From NCBI GenBank assembly GCA_038496675.1, contig CM076669.1, positions 6,690,656 through 6,754,655 of the forward strand: DNA of 64,000 bases. The letters run 5' to 3'. Below the pieces are notes generated by a model that worked only from the letters and a program-made list of their open reading frames with translations, had not been told where the DNA came from and ran no database searches. Made by a program: the position numbers and the translations under genes. Of this stretch, positions 1-12,523 are shown one piece after another. Source of the DNA: Rachycentron canadum. Its lineage: Eukaryota; Chordata; Actinopteri; Carangiformes; Rachycentridae. The stretch's first letter is position 1. Each line of letters starts with the position of its first letter.

Positions 1-115
1 GGATGAAGATAGAGACAAGCAGTGTTTTTTGGGGGCCAGGGGGCTAAAAGTGTCTGACAGGAAAATCAAATACTCCAGTTCTTCGGAGTTCACACTGCTT
101 ATCTGTCTCACTCAG

Positions 116-206
116 GATTCCTGTGGGACTGTGGGAGAAGCTTGCTGCTGAGTGTCAGAACCCAGCCAGAAAAAAAAGTCACTCTCTTTCAACACATGGG
201 TGGGCG
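116..206 (+). other. Candidate internal exon (91 bp), unknown gene
   Basis: A pyrimidine-rich acceptor ending ctcactcag precedes the block. It ends at a textbook donor, GCG|gtaagtatg (GT at 207-208). Two of three frames are open. One reads IPVGLWEKLAAECQNPARKK and continues to an Ala at the donor; the other reads FLWDCGRSLLLSVRTQPEKK. Neither resembles a domain I know, and the two open frames make a coding role less certain. A perfect GTAAGT is expected about once per few kb by chance, so this is a suggestion only. It could also be a noncoding exon or a decoy. Confidence 0.17.
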
Positions 207-2588
207 GTAAGTATGAGTGTGTGTGTCTGTATATGCGATATTGTGCGTGTGGCTTTTGTATTGGCACTGCAGCGTGATTTTTGACAGTAATGATGTGGGG
301 CCTTTACAAATTGACAGACAGGAAGACAAGAATGAGAACAAGAATGGGAGATGAGGCAAGAGGGAAACGAGAGCGACACAGCCTGAGAGAAATTTTTTGT
401 GACACAGTGGAAGCAACAGTGGACAATAACATGTGAGGATTTGTCGACTGCCTTTCTCATTTTGTCTTTCTTTGTCTCTTTTGGCTTTTCTCTCACTTGT
501 CTGTCTGTCTTCCCCTCTATCTCCATCTATCCCCCCATTTCTCAATCCAGGATTGCAGGCTGATGTTGTTGTGAACCAGCTGTGTGGTCAGCCAGGTTCA
601 TGCTCACTGAGGAAATGGGGTTAGTTACCTTTTAACCCGCACCTGTAGACAATCCACCATCCAAATAAAAACCATTCATACAATTGAGATACACAGCCAT
701 CTTTTTTTCCCTTTCCCTTACATTCTTCAGCTTTAGAAATATACCCATTAATCCATGTAATCTGTTAGAAAAACATTCCATTTCCTCTCCTTCCTGAGAA
801 GAGTCTGGAAGGTGCTGCACTGACACTTTCATTGTCGTCAAGGTGGTAAGGTTTAATGGGGAATTTTGCACAATGGCGCCATTGACTTGACTGAGATTAA
901 TAGGAGACTCAGGGAAGGAGATAGAGTGACTTTACCATAACAATGGCTGCTATCCATCAGCAACGCAGCCCAATTGCATGTTTGTATGAAATAATCCATT
1001 ACAGGCAACAAAGGGACAGCCACAGGCCTCTCTCATCCCTGAGCATATCCCTGGGGATCTAAATACTTCCCCTCCTGCGCTAAAAAAGAAACATGTAGCA
1101 GACAAGGACAATTGTATACCCCCGATGTGCTCCTTCGCTTCATCTCATGCAAGGGATTACAGCGCTCCATCAGTTCTAATGTCCATACATGTAATGGATT
1201 AGCTTGTCGTTGTGCATTATCAGGCTTGTCTATGCACACGAGATGTGCACATATGACCTCTTATGATCATGCTTTAGCATAGGGATGAAAAATCATCTTC
1301 ACCATTGAAACAAAGCTAAATTGCTCCTATTTTGATATATTTTCTTGCTGCATCTTTCAATGACAACGCGATGCAGCAGCCATGCTAAGGTACTGTATGT
1401 GACAAAATGAACAGAATATTTTGAGGTACACCAGTATTCCTTGGAGGATTATGATGTAGGATTATCCATCCAAGGACCAGTTTAGATGTAATGGTTTGTT
1501 TTTTTTTTTTTTTTTTGAAAAATTGGTAATATAATCTGATATAGTTAAGAACCACAAACACAAATAAATAAAAAAACAAAACAAAACAAATGATTTGTTC
1601 TCAAAAGCAGGGATTATACTGTCCTTAAAGGAATACTAAAATACTGGAATACTATGTTATTTAAATCGCAAAATACACCTGTAGTCTAATCTGATATGAT
1701 GAGGAGAAAATAAAACTTCAGCAAATGACATTTTTATTACTTTTTTTAAGCAGGCAGGGAGAACCATGTGATGATTTTTTTTTTTTTTTGAATTACGTTT
1801 AATATAAATAACCTTGCCAATGCTTCAAGTAGATGCCAGTTTGTTTACACTGGAGAAGAGGCTTACAGGCAGGAAGCCGTGTGTGTTTACTGGGTTCGGG
1901 GGTTGTCTTTTGGAGTGGGTTTCTGTCTGTGAGGTGCCTGGGCTCTGGAGAGCTCTTAATGAGTGCTGATCGCGTTAGGCATGGCATCAGGAGAAAAAGG
2001 CGCTTTGGTTGCTATATTCTCACACACAGACCTACATGTGCAAACAGACGTATAAAAATACACATGCAGATATACATATGGATTTGTGTCGCAGACATTG
2101 ACACCATGTGATCACATCTCTGGAAGTTGCCAGCCAAGGCTAAACACTTCTCCATCCTTGCATCCTCCAAATAATTTCTTTTTGCCTCATTTTTCTGTCT
2201 GTGTATCTAAAAGAGGACTACTGAAGCTTTTATATCCCTACAAATACCCCCAATCCTTTTTTCCTTTCTCCTCATATTTCTTACCAACCTCCTTCTTCAA
2301 AAAGCTTGTATCTCCTATACTGTCGATCTCTATCTGTGCTCACTTTGCTTCATCTCCCCTCTCATTCATCTCTCTTGTACTGTTGCTTTTTCTCTCTACC
2401 CTCCTCTCCTTCTCCCTGTCTCCATCCCCCACTCTCATTATCGGTCTGCTTCTGTGATCTCTCTGTATTTCCAAATGTTGCAGTAATTTCACAACTATGA
2501 GAGAAGAAGGAAGAAAAGCTTTAAAACAAAACAAAAAAAAACTCAGGCACCAAAATTCTCAGGGGGTTTCTGCCGGTTGTTGCTGCAG
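207..2588. other. Noncoding stretch with pyrimidine-rich tracts
   Basis: No gene is visible. Positions 433-549 and about 2150-2483 on the + strand are CT-rich and each ends in a CAG that could serve as a splice acceptor. The short frames across them are Ser/Leu/Pro-rich translations of low-complexity DNA. T runs lie at 1499-1516 and around 1780. Between about 880 and 1380 I see plain unique sequence. Confidence 0.6.
1499..1516. repeat. Poly-T run (18 nt)
   Basis: Uninterrupted T run on the + strand, seen directly. It has no A-tailed retroposon body in the reverse orientation that I can recognise beside it. Confidence 0.9.
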
Positions 2589-2734
2589 CACGAGAATGCA
2601 TCTGTTTCACTAAACGCTGGTGCCCAAAGTAATTAAAATGTTGCTGGAACAAGTGAAGTCCTTGAACCTCCGCCTCTCTCAATCCTTCTCTCTCCTTGTT
2701 GCCATGGTGCTCCAGGCAACCAGTGCAATGTGTG
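2589..2734 (+). other. Candidate first coding exon with signal-peptide-like start
   Basis: An acceptor-like tract ends ttgttgctgcag at 2588. An ATG at 2638 has A at -3 (attaaaATG). The frame reads MLLEQVKSLNLRLSQSFSLL and continues VAMVLQATSAMC, followed by the donor TGTG|gtaagc (GT at 2735-2736). This gives a short polar N-region, a hydrophobic core (SFSLLVAMVLQ) and small residues (ATSA) suitable for signal peptidase. The coding part is 97 nt, so the intron would be phase 1, the usual phase after signal-peptide exons of cell-surface genes. I do not recognise the leader, and no following exon is identifiable. Seen: frame, ATG, donor. Inferred: secretion signal. Confidence 0.22.
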
Positions 2735-5700
2735 GTAAGCCACCCGCCACCGCTCTCTCTGAATTTCTCTCTAACGCCCCCTCTATATTGCTCTTGAGAA
2801 CGCGTGTCATGATTTCCTTGTGCTTACTTAAGCCCTTGTTCTGAAGACCAACATTGTCATAACCTTATCAGGGTTAAAAGGTTACCTATGCATGTGTTTG
2901 GAATCATAATCCAATAATCAAGTGTAGATTTTGGGTTAGGGTTTTGCAAAACCAAATAAAGAAACAGTGGCAAGTTTTCAAATGGTTTTGAGAAACAGTG
3001 TTCAGTTAATAGTTTGTGTAAGTCTGTGTAACACTACTGTATGTATTTTTTCAAAAGATGTGGAGGCCATGGCATCTGGTTCTTATCATTATCAAACTTA
3101 TCAAGCTGTTCAGCGAGTCTTCATGCTCTGTTAAAAGAGATCTGAATTTCACATGATTCATTTACTGAGACCTTTCTTTAATGTCTCACTTTGTTTGTGC
3201 AGTATTGCTAAACTTAATAAACTTTATATTATCATGTTTCTCTCTTCAATTCTGCTCCCTGTAAAAACAATGCATGGACTAATGACTTTGCGAAGGTATC
3301 ACCACTAATGGGCTGCCCTCAGCAATCCATCAGCATATATGCAGCTACATAAAAGATCCAGTCCTACCCATAAGATAAAATACACAGTCAGTTACCCCAT
3401 GACCTAGTTTGACCCAAGAACATTCCTCTTCAAACACGCACCAAGCACATGACTCATCCTCCCCTGCAAAGCATCTGATTAACACCAATACTGCAGCCAT
3501 GGCATGTGTATGGTTGCTGGCAATGAGAAAAGCCTGTAACTCTTACAGCCCTGGGCAGGCTTTCCACTTCCTAGAGTTAGATTTGGGATCCCTAGCCAAG
3601 CCTGCTTCTGTGGTATTTTATGGCAGAGCTTGGCCTCTTGATCACGGGCTGGGTGCAGCTGAACAGCCTGCCAAGGGCCCGCATACAACGCCCAGAGCTT
3701 GGAATCTGCACATGAAGCTCCACTTGGCAGTATTTAATTGAAAGCAGTAAGCATATTCTCCTGCGAGCCCTCTTGGCTGTCCACAGGGGGTCCATTGCCT
3801 CAGGACCATCTCTGTTTTTCTCTGCTGACTATATCTGAGCAGAACCTGCGCACTAAAAATTGAGACACTATGAGGAAGAGTGTAAAATAAACTGCACAGG
3901 CCGTTTTGCTGTCAATTATTTTCTTCTAAATTTAGTGAGTGTGATTCCTTAAGGGTGCCACAGTCCCTGTCATTGTCTCCTGTTGGCCTGGGGAGAGTTT
4001 AGACAACCTCATGCCTCTCTCATATGCTTTGTATCACCAGTTGCTCCGCCAAGCTGGAGGCGCCACTCCTGAGATGACACTTTGGGTCTCTGTGCTGGTG
4101 GGGAGGTATTTTTGCCCATGTTCCACCAGGATATCCATTTGGTAATGACATTTTAAACTGTCAATTTAGGGGTAATACATGTAGCATTTTAACATCAATA
4201 AATCATTACAAGATTAACTTTGAGAAATTACTATAATTACTGTGAACAAATGAGAATAAGTGAGAGGACTGGCTGCTGTTCCTGGCCGTTGCACTGTATT
4301 AGCATTCCATAAGACATCAGCTTGATTGCTTAACAGCACAAAACAGAAACCATTTATAGTTTGCAAATAAAACCAGCTGGTAAGGATAGTCTTTGGCTTC
4401 TTACTGTCTTCTACTTTATCAAAGCAATTTCACACACACCAACTCCAGAGAGAGGGAGAGCAGATCCTCTTTGCAACAAACAGAGTTTGAGAAATGAAGT
4501 GCTAAATTTGCCACCGTTAGGTAGCAATGTAAATGGGGGCCCAACTAATTACAAGGCTCACTACACTTTCATGCCGCAGTCAGGTGTGTGTGATGTCAAC
4601 CAATTTATCGACGAGGTCAAGGGTTGATGCAGTACAAAGACATAGCTGTTTCATTTTGCTCGGTGCGGCCCTATCAGTCTCCTCATGTTTTATTCACCAC
4701 GCCGTTGGCTCACCTCTCACTTTCCTCTATTCAAATGCCAATCATCCCAGCCACGTTATCTGCAGCCCAATTTTGCTGTATGCCTAGCTTCAATACATAT
4801 TCTCTATTCTTGTTGAAATAGTAATTGAGACAGGAATATTCAGATCATCAATGTTAAATTGACATAGATGGTTTCGTATCTGCTGGCTCATTCCCTAAAG
4901 ATGGTTAAACTGTACATTAAAACTGCCAAATTCAAGCTGCAGATTGGGTGTAGAATCTGTAATCATAGTTCATTGCAGTAATGTCAGCAGCAGTTTCCTG
5001 TACATAAAACATTCAGGTCCGGTTAACAAAATCCCTGACGTTTTATGGCAAGAAAGAGTTTACTCCATATGTGCTGCTCAGATACGACTTCCAGCACACT
5101 GTCATTCTGCACCTCCTTTCCCTGGCCCTCTACCGTCCAATCCACCACGGTCGTAAACCTTAGTTTCCCAATTTACTTTCCCTTTATGAGCCATTACCAT
5201 GTCACGTTATCGGCTAAAAAAAAGTTTTAGTGGCTTCACTTGCTTTATCTCTTGTGTGCTTTCCCAATATCTGGCACAAATCAAACATCTGCCTTCCTGC
5301 ATGCATGCCTACTCACCCAGCCTCTCTTATCTCCCCATTCTACCCCACTTTTGGATATGTAAAGAGAGGTATATATTGGTGCAGCACTCTCCATCTACTC
5401 ATACAACACTGAGCACACAGTGGTTTCTTGAGCAAAGCCAATGTGCTGTACGATTTTATTTTACTGACAGTCACAGAGAGGGCCCAAGACACAATGTGAG
5501 AAAAAAAGAAAGGAATACACAAACCAAGGTTTCAGTTGGCCTGTGCAACTCACACAGGGGAGTGCTTAAATGTGAGTTTTTCTTCTCTCCTTTTTTCTTT
5601 GGGCCTTGCTTTTCCATCATGTCTTTTGTGAGATGTTTTCTGCTGTGCTGTGAGACTGTGAATGGGGAGGTTATACAATCTGAACTGCGCTGAATAGAAC

Positions 5701-6430
5701 CTTTCCATGTGGACCCTTCTTGCGGATGTAGCAGAGGTTATCTTTTAAGTACAGAACAACAAAAAGCGCCTCTCACCTCTGTCTCCGCTCTGCGAACTTC
5801 TATCCAATTCTGCCCACGTGCAGCGAACACCCGGCCTTAACTTTACCTGTAGCACTTATTTCTCCTTTTCTGTATTTTCCAGCTCGGCCTTTGGTTTTCT
5901 TTTTTTTCTTTTTGTGTTTAGCAAAACCACCTCCGCCATGGTTCGGTCCACGCCTGCAATGACACTTACATCGATTTAATTATAATAAACAGGTAGGGGA
6001 GCTTGCCAGTGACTAATCCTAATCAGCTTGATTAATGATGTTTGTGTATTCAGAGTCTGAAATTATCCCCAGATATAGAAGAGTGGCTCTCTCTCTGTCT
6101 CTGTGCATATGTGTGTACACATAGGTGTGTAGTTTACAATAAGCATTGTGCTTCAAAAATTGGGTGCCCTCTAGTTGAGTGCACAGGGGCAGCTCATCTC
6201 CTCAGTCACCATACAATCTGTGTGCTTCACTGATCTCTGAAAAACAATCCATGGATCATCATTAGTTCTTATGATAATTATGCTCATTCCCCACCAAAAA
6301 GCAGTAGTAGCTTTCCCAATGCGGCATAAATGCTCCACTCAGTGAAACAAAACTGTTGGTTTCAGAATAGTTCTTAGTCTCACCTCTTTTACTACAGTGC
6401 TACATGGGTGACGGTTTAGGAAACATTTGT
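2735..6430. other. Noncoding unique DNA
   Basis: No gene recognised. The 88-codon frame at 4361-4627 lacks flanking splice sites and any family signature. The sequence around 4500-4730 is of balanced composition and free of simple repeats, so it could be a conserved element, but nothing in it proves that. Only short simple runs occur (for example around 5890-5910). Confidence 0.6.
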
Positions 6431-6745
6431 AAACACATGCAAATCAACAGCTCTTCATTTTATTTTTTATTGATTTATGTAAATGAAACATAATTGCAAC
6501 ACAAATAAAACATTTGTTCATTCCATTTATTTCTCTGTAGCTTTCATTTTCATCTTTAACTGTCACTCCTCACTGTATTCATTTTGGACTATTGAATTAC
6601 CTTGAAAAATTGCCTGGCTGTGGAACAACTAATAATTGACTAGGATAAAAGAAATGATTTGCATATTGTGGATTGCTATTATCACAACTTGTCAAAAGCA
6701 TCTTTCATCAGGGAGCATAATATTGATTAAAAGTTATATCATCAG
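6430..6745. promoter_or_regulatory. Candidate enhancer-like element with two POU octamers
   Basis: Two perfect octamers lie in opposite orientation: ATGCAAAT at 6437-6444 and ATTTGCAT at 6657-6664. Between and after them are TAAT/ATTA homeodomain cores (ttgaattacc, aactaataattgac) and an attgat word near 6722. There is no open frame or simple repeat. This composition is typical of vertebrate conserved noncoding elements near developmental genes. Conservation itself cannot be seen here, so the call is inference. Confidence 0.25.
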
Positions 6746-9700
6746 TGGTATTCCTATTTTGAACATGTGTTAGAGGGCAGTTCTATTGAGCTATAACTTT
6801 TTCCATTATGTGAATAATGGGTAATAAGGTAGCTAATTTTGACAAGTTGAGTACAATGCAGTAACAGTAAGATATTAATATCCCAATGGCAAAACAAGAC
6901 GTCTAACTAGTTCACATGTATGTATGTCTTTGTTATATGGAAATATGGTTCTTGACTATTCTTGGCAGTCATTTTTTATGAATGATATCCAGTATCAGTA
7001 CGTACGCATTGCATTGCATTTGCATGTACATGGACATAGTCATACCAGCATATATGATCACATGCATAGTGGGAACATCTTTTTTGGTACTGAATGGGTA
7101 CACTCCTGCATTGCTGAATGGCTGCACACGTGCTAATGCTCAGCAGTCTGCATATATCTGTGCTGTTTCTGTGCACTTTTAGTAGCACTTGAATTATCCT
7201 CCCAGGGCAGTTAATGGAGGAAGAAAGTCAAAGAGAGGACGACGCCTCCCGTCTCTCTTCCTCTCTTGTCCTACACACAGATAAGGAGAATCTGTATGCC
7301 AGGCTAATGTAAGCCCTCAAGACATACTCACCATTTCCCCCTAATGTTCCACCTATTAGTTATTAATGGAGGCGCTACACACACTGAAACTGAGCTAGTG
7401 AGCCCTGGGATTGGCTGTGGTGTCCCAGCCCTGGATGTGTTTTCACTTTGTAAAGCAGGAAGAACAGATGAGATTCCCGATGCTGATCCCTCACATTAGT
7501 ACAGCCTTTTAAAAAAACATTGTAAGCCCAAGTTCGTGTTCGCCTTTCTCTAAAATGCTACATGATGAATAGTTTATTCAGTATGCTACATGTACAGCCT
7601 CTTGTTCAGCCAACACCCCTGCCACCATTGCCACAGTCCTCCTTGTTTTCTCATCCTGGAAGCACTCAGTCTGTGTACAATATTGTAAATTAGGGTCAAA
7701 CTCAGGCCATGATGGACCTCCATATCTCTTTCCCTCCCCTTGCTCCACCCCTCACCCATTGCCTCCTCTCCTAGCCTTCTTTCAGTTATCGGCAGCACTC
7801 ACACCAATGGCGGGCTGGCCACTCTCTGGAACCCTCGCCAGAGGCCCCAGACAGGATGGCTGCAGATAACCTTTAAATCCAAGAAAGAAAATATGGTAGG
7901 GACAGAGTCAGAGAGGGAGAAAGCTCTCCATCCAGTGCCAGGGATTGTGGGGTCTGCTGGCATGTGGCCGGGCTAGGGATATGCCCAGGCTTAGCTTCAT
8001 CCCAGAGACTTGGGCCATGGGCCAGCCCTGTAGCTTGACCTAGCCGTATAAGAAGGGCCAGAAAATAAAGCAGCTAGATTCTGTCTTCTGGCTTTTAGAG
8101 TGTAGTGTTAGCAAATGGTAAGCTCATGCATCATGCAAATTAAGGGCGAGTTGTGAAGATGGGACTGTTCCTCTTTGCTAGCCTTTGTCTGGGGCAGGGC
8201 GTCCCATGGTTCTGTGTGCAGCACCTAACAATCTGTTTAAACTGACAGCAACTACTTAGTCCACACCTGGCGAGGCAGGAGGGAGAAAGAAATGAGAGAC
8301 AAGGAGTAAGACAAAGGAAAATGAGAGTTAAGGAACGCAAAGAGCGGGTTCTGTGGCCCCCTGCGTTAGAATTACTTGTCTTTTGCAGTAGGAGGTAAAG
8401 GCAGACCTTCATAAATTTTAGGAGAAGGGGTTGCTGTGACGACACCCTCAGGGTGAAATGTCCAATAGAAACAACAGCCCAGTGTGTTTACTTCCTCCGC
8501 CTCTCAATTGGGAGTGATTATTCATCCTTCTCTGCGTGTGCCTGCCAGCCTCACCACCTCCAAACTCACACAAAAAATGCAGATGCACATGAAATTTCAA
8601 CCAGTGATTTATCAGGCCCTCCAGAAACATCCATACACTGCTGCTCTTATTTAATTTGAATGAGACCAACTGATCAGGATGTGTGAAGGACATAATCATA
8701 TGTTACTGCAGATATGGTAAATGCAAACATTACTATTGCTATACTGTGAACGTGCAGTGTTTTATCTGTTACTGAAATATTTGTATTAGCAGCTCAACTG
8801 ACCCTAGACTGTGAACATCATGGTTACTGGCTGTATAATACCACAGACTTTAACATGCAGTAATGTGGGCACTGGCTACATGCCAGCAGAATGCTACAAA
8901 ATATTGATTAATTACAAATAAGTCAAGTCAACAACAGTCAGTCTTGTCTTATATCATAATGGTGCTTTTTAATAATCCTTTTAATTAAAAAACCATCCCA
9001 GATTAGCTGCTCAAAAATAATCAGTGCATGTGTATACATGAACCAGCTCAGACATCAATGTCTGTTCACATTCGTCATCTGCACACGTGGTAATGCCGAC
9101 TTTTGTTGACATGCTCCCTTCTGAAATGTAGTGAATACATGTGTGTGTGGGCTTTCCTGGACGCAGATCATGGGCAACACGGGAACATTTTGTCTTCAGA
9201 TTGGATAAATAAATGCTACATAATCAAAAGAAATGCTTCATTGTTTTTAATGTTGCAATCTTAAATGATTAGCCCTTCACACACTGATTGCTATTATCCG
9301 GAGCACTTAAAGTGTTAAGGAGACTTGTCCAGGATCAGTGTTTTCGCTGTGTTCTTACACTAAGGTTTGCAGGTGCTTTAGCTTGGACATGACAGCTAAA
9401 GCTTGCTCATTAATATTGGAGTGTCAATATATCAAGGCCTAAGTGTGTCCCAAAATGGTGGAATGGAATCGGTGAGAAACCAAGCGGCAACCTCAGTCAT
9501 GTAGCATCAATGTGTACGGTGAAGTGAGGCCACCGGTTGATCGTGAGCAGCTAATGAGGTCTGCGGTGTAACCTTGTAGCAAACTTAACAAGTTCCTGCC
9601 AGCCTCACCAGGGGCTCAGTGTACTGCCACTTACTGCCGGGAGAGGGATGAAAGAATCTGCAGGGAGAGCTGCAGATGTGTACAAGTCCTAATGAACAGA

Positions 9701-10225
9701 AAAATACAGCGAAAAGAATAGGGAAAGTAAGAGCACACAAGCAGATATGTGGCCATCACAGCAGTCATACTGCTATGGCTTTATTTATCATTTCAAGAAC
9801 AGCAACAATTTTGGGGATCTGGAGTCAGACTCATACATCATTAGCGCGTCTAACATGTAGCATGTTACGGTTTTTCTAACCTTGGCCAACAGAAGTCAGG
9901 CGTTTTTTTGGGTCACATATGACCTTAGAATACAATTACAATGTGTACCTTTCTACCCAGGCCTTATTCTGTAATGGGTTGTATGAACCTTTAGAGGCAA
10001 AGCTTGAAAGTTGCACAAAAATAGGCCCACTTCCTTTTGTGCTCAACATTTCACCCAGACTGATTGTATCAAGCAGGCAACATTTTCTCTTTAAGTGTCC
10101 AGTAAACTACCACTACAGGTGTGAGAGAATGATACGTGCTGCCTCCACTCTAATCTGGTATTTGTGGTGGATTGTGCTGGATTGGCACCTGCTTGATCTA
10201 AGCCTGTTGACCCATGGTTGTATGA
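6746..10225. other. Noncoding unique DNA
   Basis: No gene or known repeat recognised. Octamer words occur at 7018-7025 and 8133-8140. A low-complexity purine stretch lies around 8270-8340. The short minus-strand frames at 8140-8700 have neither splice sites nor known motifs. Confidence 0.6.
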
Positions 10226-10264
10226 AACTGCCTCAACACAGCCAGTGACTGTGTTAAGGCAGTT
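10226..10264. repeat. Short inverted repeat / hairpin (16-bp arms)
   Basis: The left arm aactgcctcaacacag (10226-10241) and right arm ctgtgttaaggcagtt (10249-10264) are complementary at 15 of 16 positions. They are separated by a 7-nt loop, ccagtga. A 16-bp stem with one mismatch and so short a loop is unlikely by chance in 64 kb. It is too short for a typical pre-miRNA and has no T-run terminator. It could be a transposon-end remnant or a small palindromic duplication. Confidence 0.75.
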
Positions 10265-10510
10265 GTTGCTGTTTTTGCAATGAACCCCGATCATCAGAAC
10301 AGACAAACACCTGCTGTGTGCATCTGTAAAAGAGCGTGAGCATGCACCACACGCAAGCAATCCACACCCATCTACGCTGTGTTTGTTTTGACCAGCATTT
10401 CAAGGTCACCTTTGGCTGTAAAGGGCTAGATTAGCAAGACTTCTATTCCAAGCTGTTTTAAGAAGTCCACAAAGATCAACTTGTTCAAATAAGGCACCTG
10501 AATCACTTAC

Positions 10511-10636
10511 CCACTGAAGTGAAGTCAGTGGCAGCAACGATGCTATCTTCAGACAGAGCAGATTAAGGGAAATCCCTTCAATGGAGTCCGCTGACAACCA
10601 CTCATGAAAGAGAGTCCTGAGCGCCACAGGAGGCAA
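10511..10636 (-). other. Candidate minus-strand exon (126 bp, phase 0-0)
   Basis: On the minus strand, an acceptor tract ends gtctgcgcctcaacag, and the donor is CAGTGG|gtaagtga. The 42 intervening codons are open and begin LPPVALRTLFHEWLSADSIE, then continue GISLNLLCLKIASLLPLTSL before QW. Composition is protein-like rather than low-complexity. No family is recognised. Phase 0-0 would match the candidate at 12193-12306 on the same strand. A chance alignment of a GTAAGT with an open frame remains quite possible. Confidence 0.17.
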
Positions 10637-11479
10637 CTGTTGAGGCGCAGACAAACAGCCGGTGTGGATCATCATGGTGATTCAGGAAACACCACAGGGA
10701 ACTAAGGGTTTTGTTCCGGCTCAGACACCAGTCATCTGGTGGTGCTCTGCATCCGGACATGATGTCATTACAGACCTAAGAGTCTAAACCCCCAAGTGGA
10801 ATCTCTCAGATTTGTCCACTAATCAAATGAATCCCAGGAAACTGCAGACTCGGAAGCTTTAACCTTAGAGGGGCCATTGCCACTGGCCTGCAGGAACGTA
10901 CAATAATGGGGTTGGACCTTGATGGAGAACTGGGCAGCAGCTTCAGGAGACTTAATGTCAGACTGGACAATGTGATGTGAAGATTATTTAAACACAAGGA
11001 GGAGACTGCATTTGCAGAATTGGGTTGATGTCGAACAAGGTTAGACGCTTAGAGAAGCTAATTCATGGATGGAGCTGGCCACTCACCAAATCATTTAGTT
11101 CATATCCAGCCTTGTTTATCCTTTGCTGTTTTGTCTCAGATGCTCTTGTTTTTCACACAACTACTCAATTTCCTGGCAATACCAGCACAATGGGGAGGAA
11201 AAAAGTGTGTGCCAACACAATATGAATCCTCACAGGATTAATTTGCAGCTGATCATGTCTCTAGCTTGGCAAACGGTCACATAATTGTCCAACTTCCAAA
11301 TAAACAACAAACATAATTGACTTTGCCGACTTGGCAGGAGAAGAATATATTGGATCATGCTTTGCATATACAGGCTACGTCATTTGAAAGAGGACAGTGA
11401 GAGTAGTAAAACAGTCAACAACAACCACAAATAAAAGTCCACAGACGGTGGTTGTCAACCCGTAGTGACCGCTGTTAAT

Positions 11480-11880
11480 GGACACTCGTGCACCATTGAG
11501 GCTGTTGGTTAATATTAATGAAAGGCACATGCTATACAAAAGGCCATATTTATTCTCATATTTGCTCACTGAACCAGGCAACTGCAGACGAGCCTCCATC
11601 AATATCACTTTGCCCCACCCGCAGGGCTCCACTCTCTTCTTATTGGATGTTAACGATGTCTACACCTGCGCCTGTGGCGGCAGACCCCCGGTTTGGACCG
11701 CAGCCATCGCTCATGATGGTGCTGGCCCACAGGCCGGGGACGCAACTGGCAGCCCAAACCAGCCGGCATCTGTTGGGGGTCGGCTGGGCCATGGCTCCGA
11801 AGAGCCCGGCTGCCTGCGGCGATTTATTACTGGACACAAGTCGTTTCTTTTCCACCACACCTCTCCCCCCACCAAAGAAC
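11480..11880. promoter_or_regulatory. GC-rich island with AT-rich shoulder, possible conserved element
   Basis: Positions about 11590-11830 are clearly richer in G+C than their surroundings (ccacccgcaggg, cagacccccggtttgg, gggtcggctgggcc). The flanking 11510-11570 stretch carries taatattaatg and ccatatttattctc. Open frames run through it in three registers, including 139 codons from 11478, but none has splice sites or a known domain. Overlapping long frames are expected in GC-rich DNA because stop codons are AT-rich. It could be an enhancer, a CpG-richer element or an unannotated transcript. Confidence 0.2.
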
Positions 11881-12192
11881 TCTATTCTACTGGCTGAGTG
11901 CAGGCTTAATCAGAGCTGACATGCTGTGTGTCCTTGGGTGGACTGACGTAGCTATTGCAGGTGTGTGTGTGTATAGTTTGTCTGGAAGCAGTGAGAGATG
12001 CATTCTGTATTATAACCAGCGGTGTAAAAGGATACACTAACAAATGTCTTTATACAATCCTCGCAAAGTTTGAGCAATGACAGGACGGATGATAGCACAA
12101 TGCAAATGAGATCACATATTTGTGTCAGTGTTTGTGTGTATAACTCACATTCATGCCCATATATATATAAACATGTATGCAAATGTACTTAC

Positions 12193-12306
12193 ATCTGCAA
12201 GGCAAATTAACATAAATGCATGCACTTCATTGATAGCTGGGTTCTGCCTCCATCTGAGTATGTTGTTTGTCTCTCTGTCTTTCCCCTGGTGTGAGAGAAT
12301 CACACG
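12193..12306 (-). other. Candidate minus-strand exon (114 bp, phase 0-0)
   Basis: On the minus strand, the acceptor gtattcttcttgctacag is followed by 38 open codons. They start RVILSHQGKDRETNNILRWR and end HAFMLICLAD, followed by the donor GAT|gtaagtac. One other frame has an early stop and the third stops before the donor. No domain recognised. It lies about 1.6 kb upstream (minus-strand sense) of the candidate at 10511-10636, and both are phase 0-0, so they could splice together in frame. Confidence 0.17.
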
Positions 12307-12523
12307 CTGTAGCAAGAAGAATACCTCAGGGACATTTTCTAACATCTGCCTACATGTCTTTGACCTCCCCCTTAGTACTTTTGGACTTTTTGTCCTCCTC
12401 CATGTCACTTTTTTTTTCATTCCCTCTTTCTCTCCTTCAATGTAATTTTACACGTTCCATCAGATAGCCCTTAAAAAATCACTTAAAAAAATAAATTTTC
12501 CATCCAATTACTCTGTATTTTCT

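Noticed and set aside
2722..2731. cagtgcaat, the seed of the miR-130/301 family
   Set aside because: Downstream bases diverge, and the site lies in the candidate exon without a stem.
11478..11919. Frames of 139 and 133 codons on + and 72 on -
   Set aside because: Several registers are open at once in a GC-rich patch, as expected from composition. No splice context or known motif.
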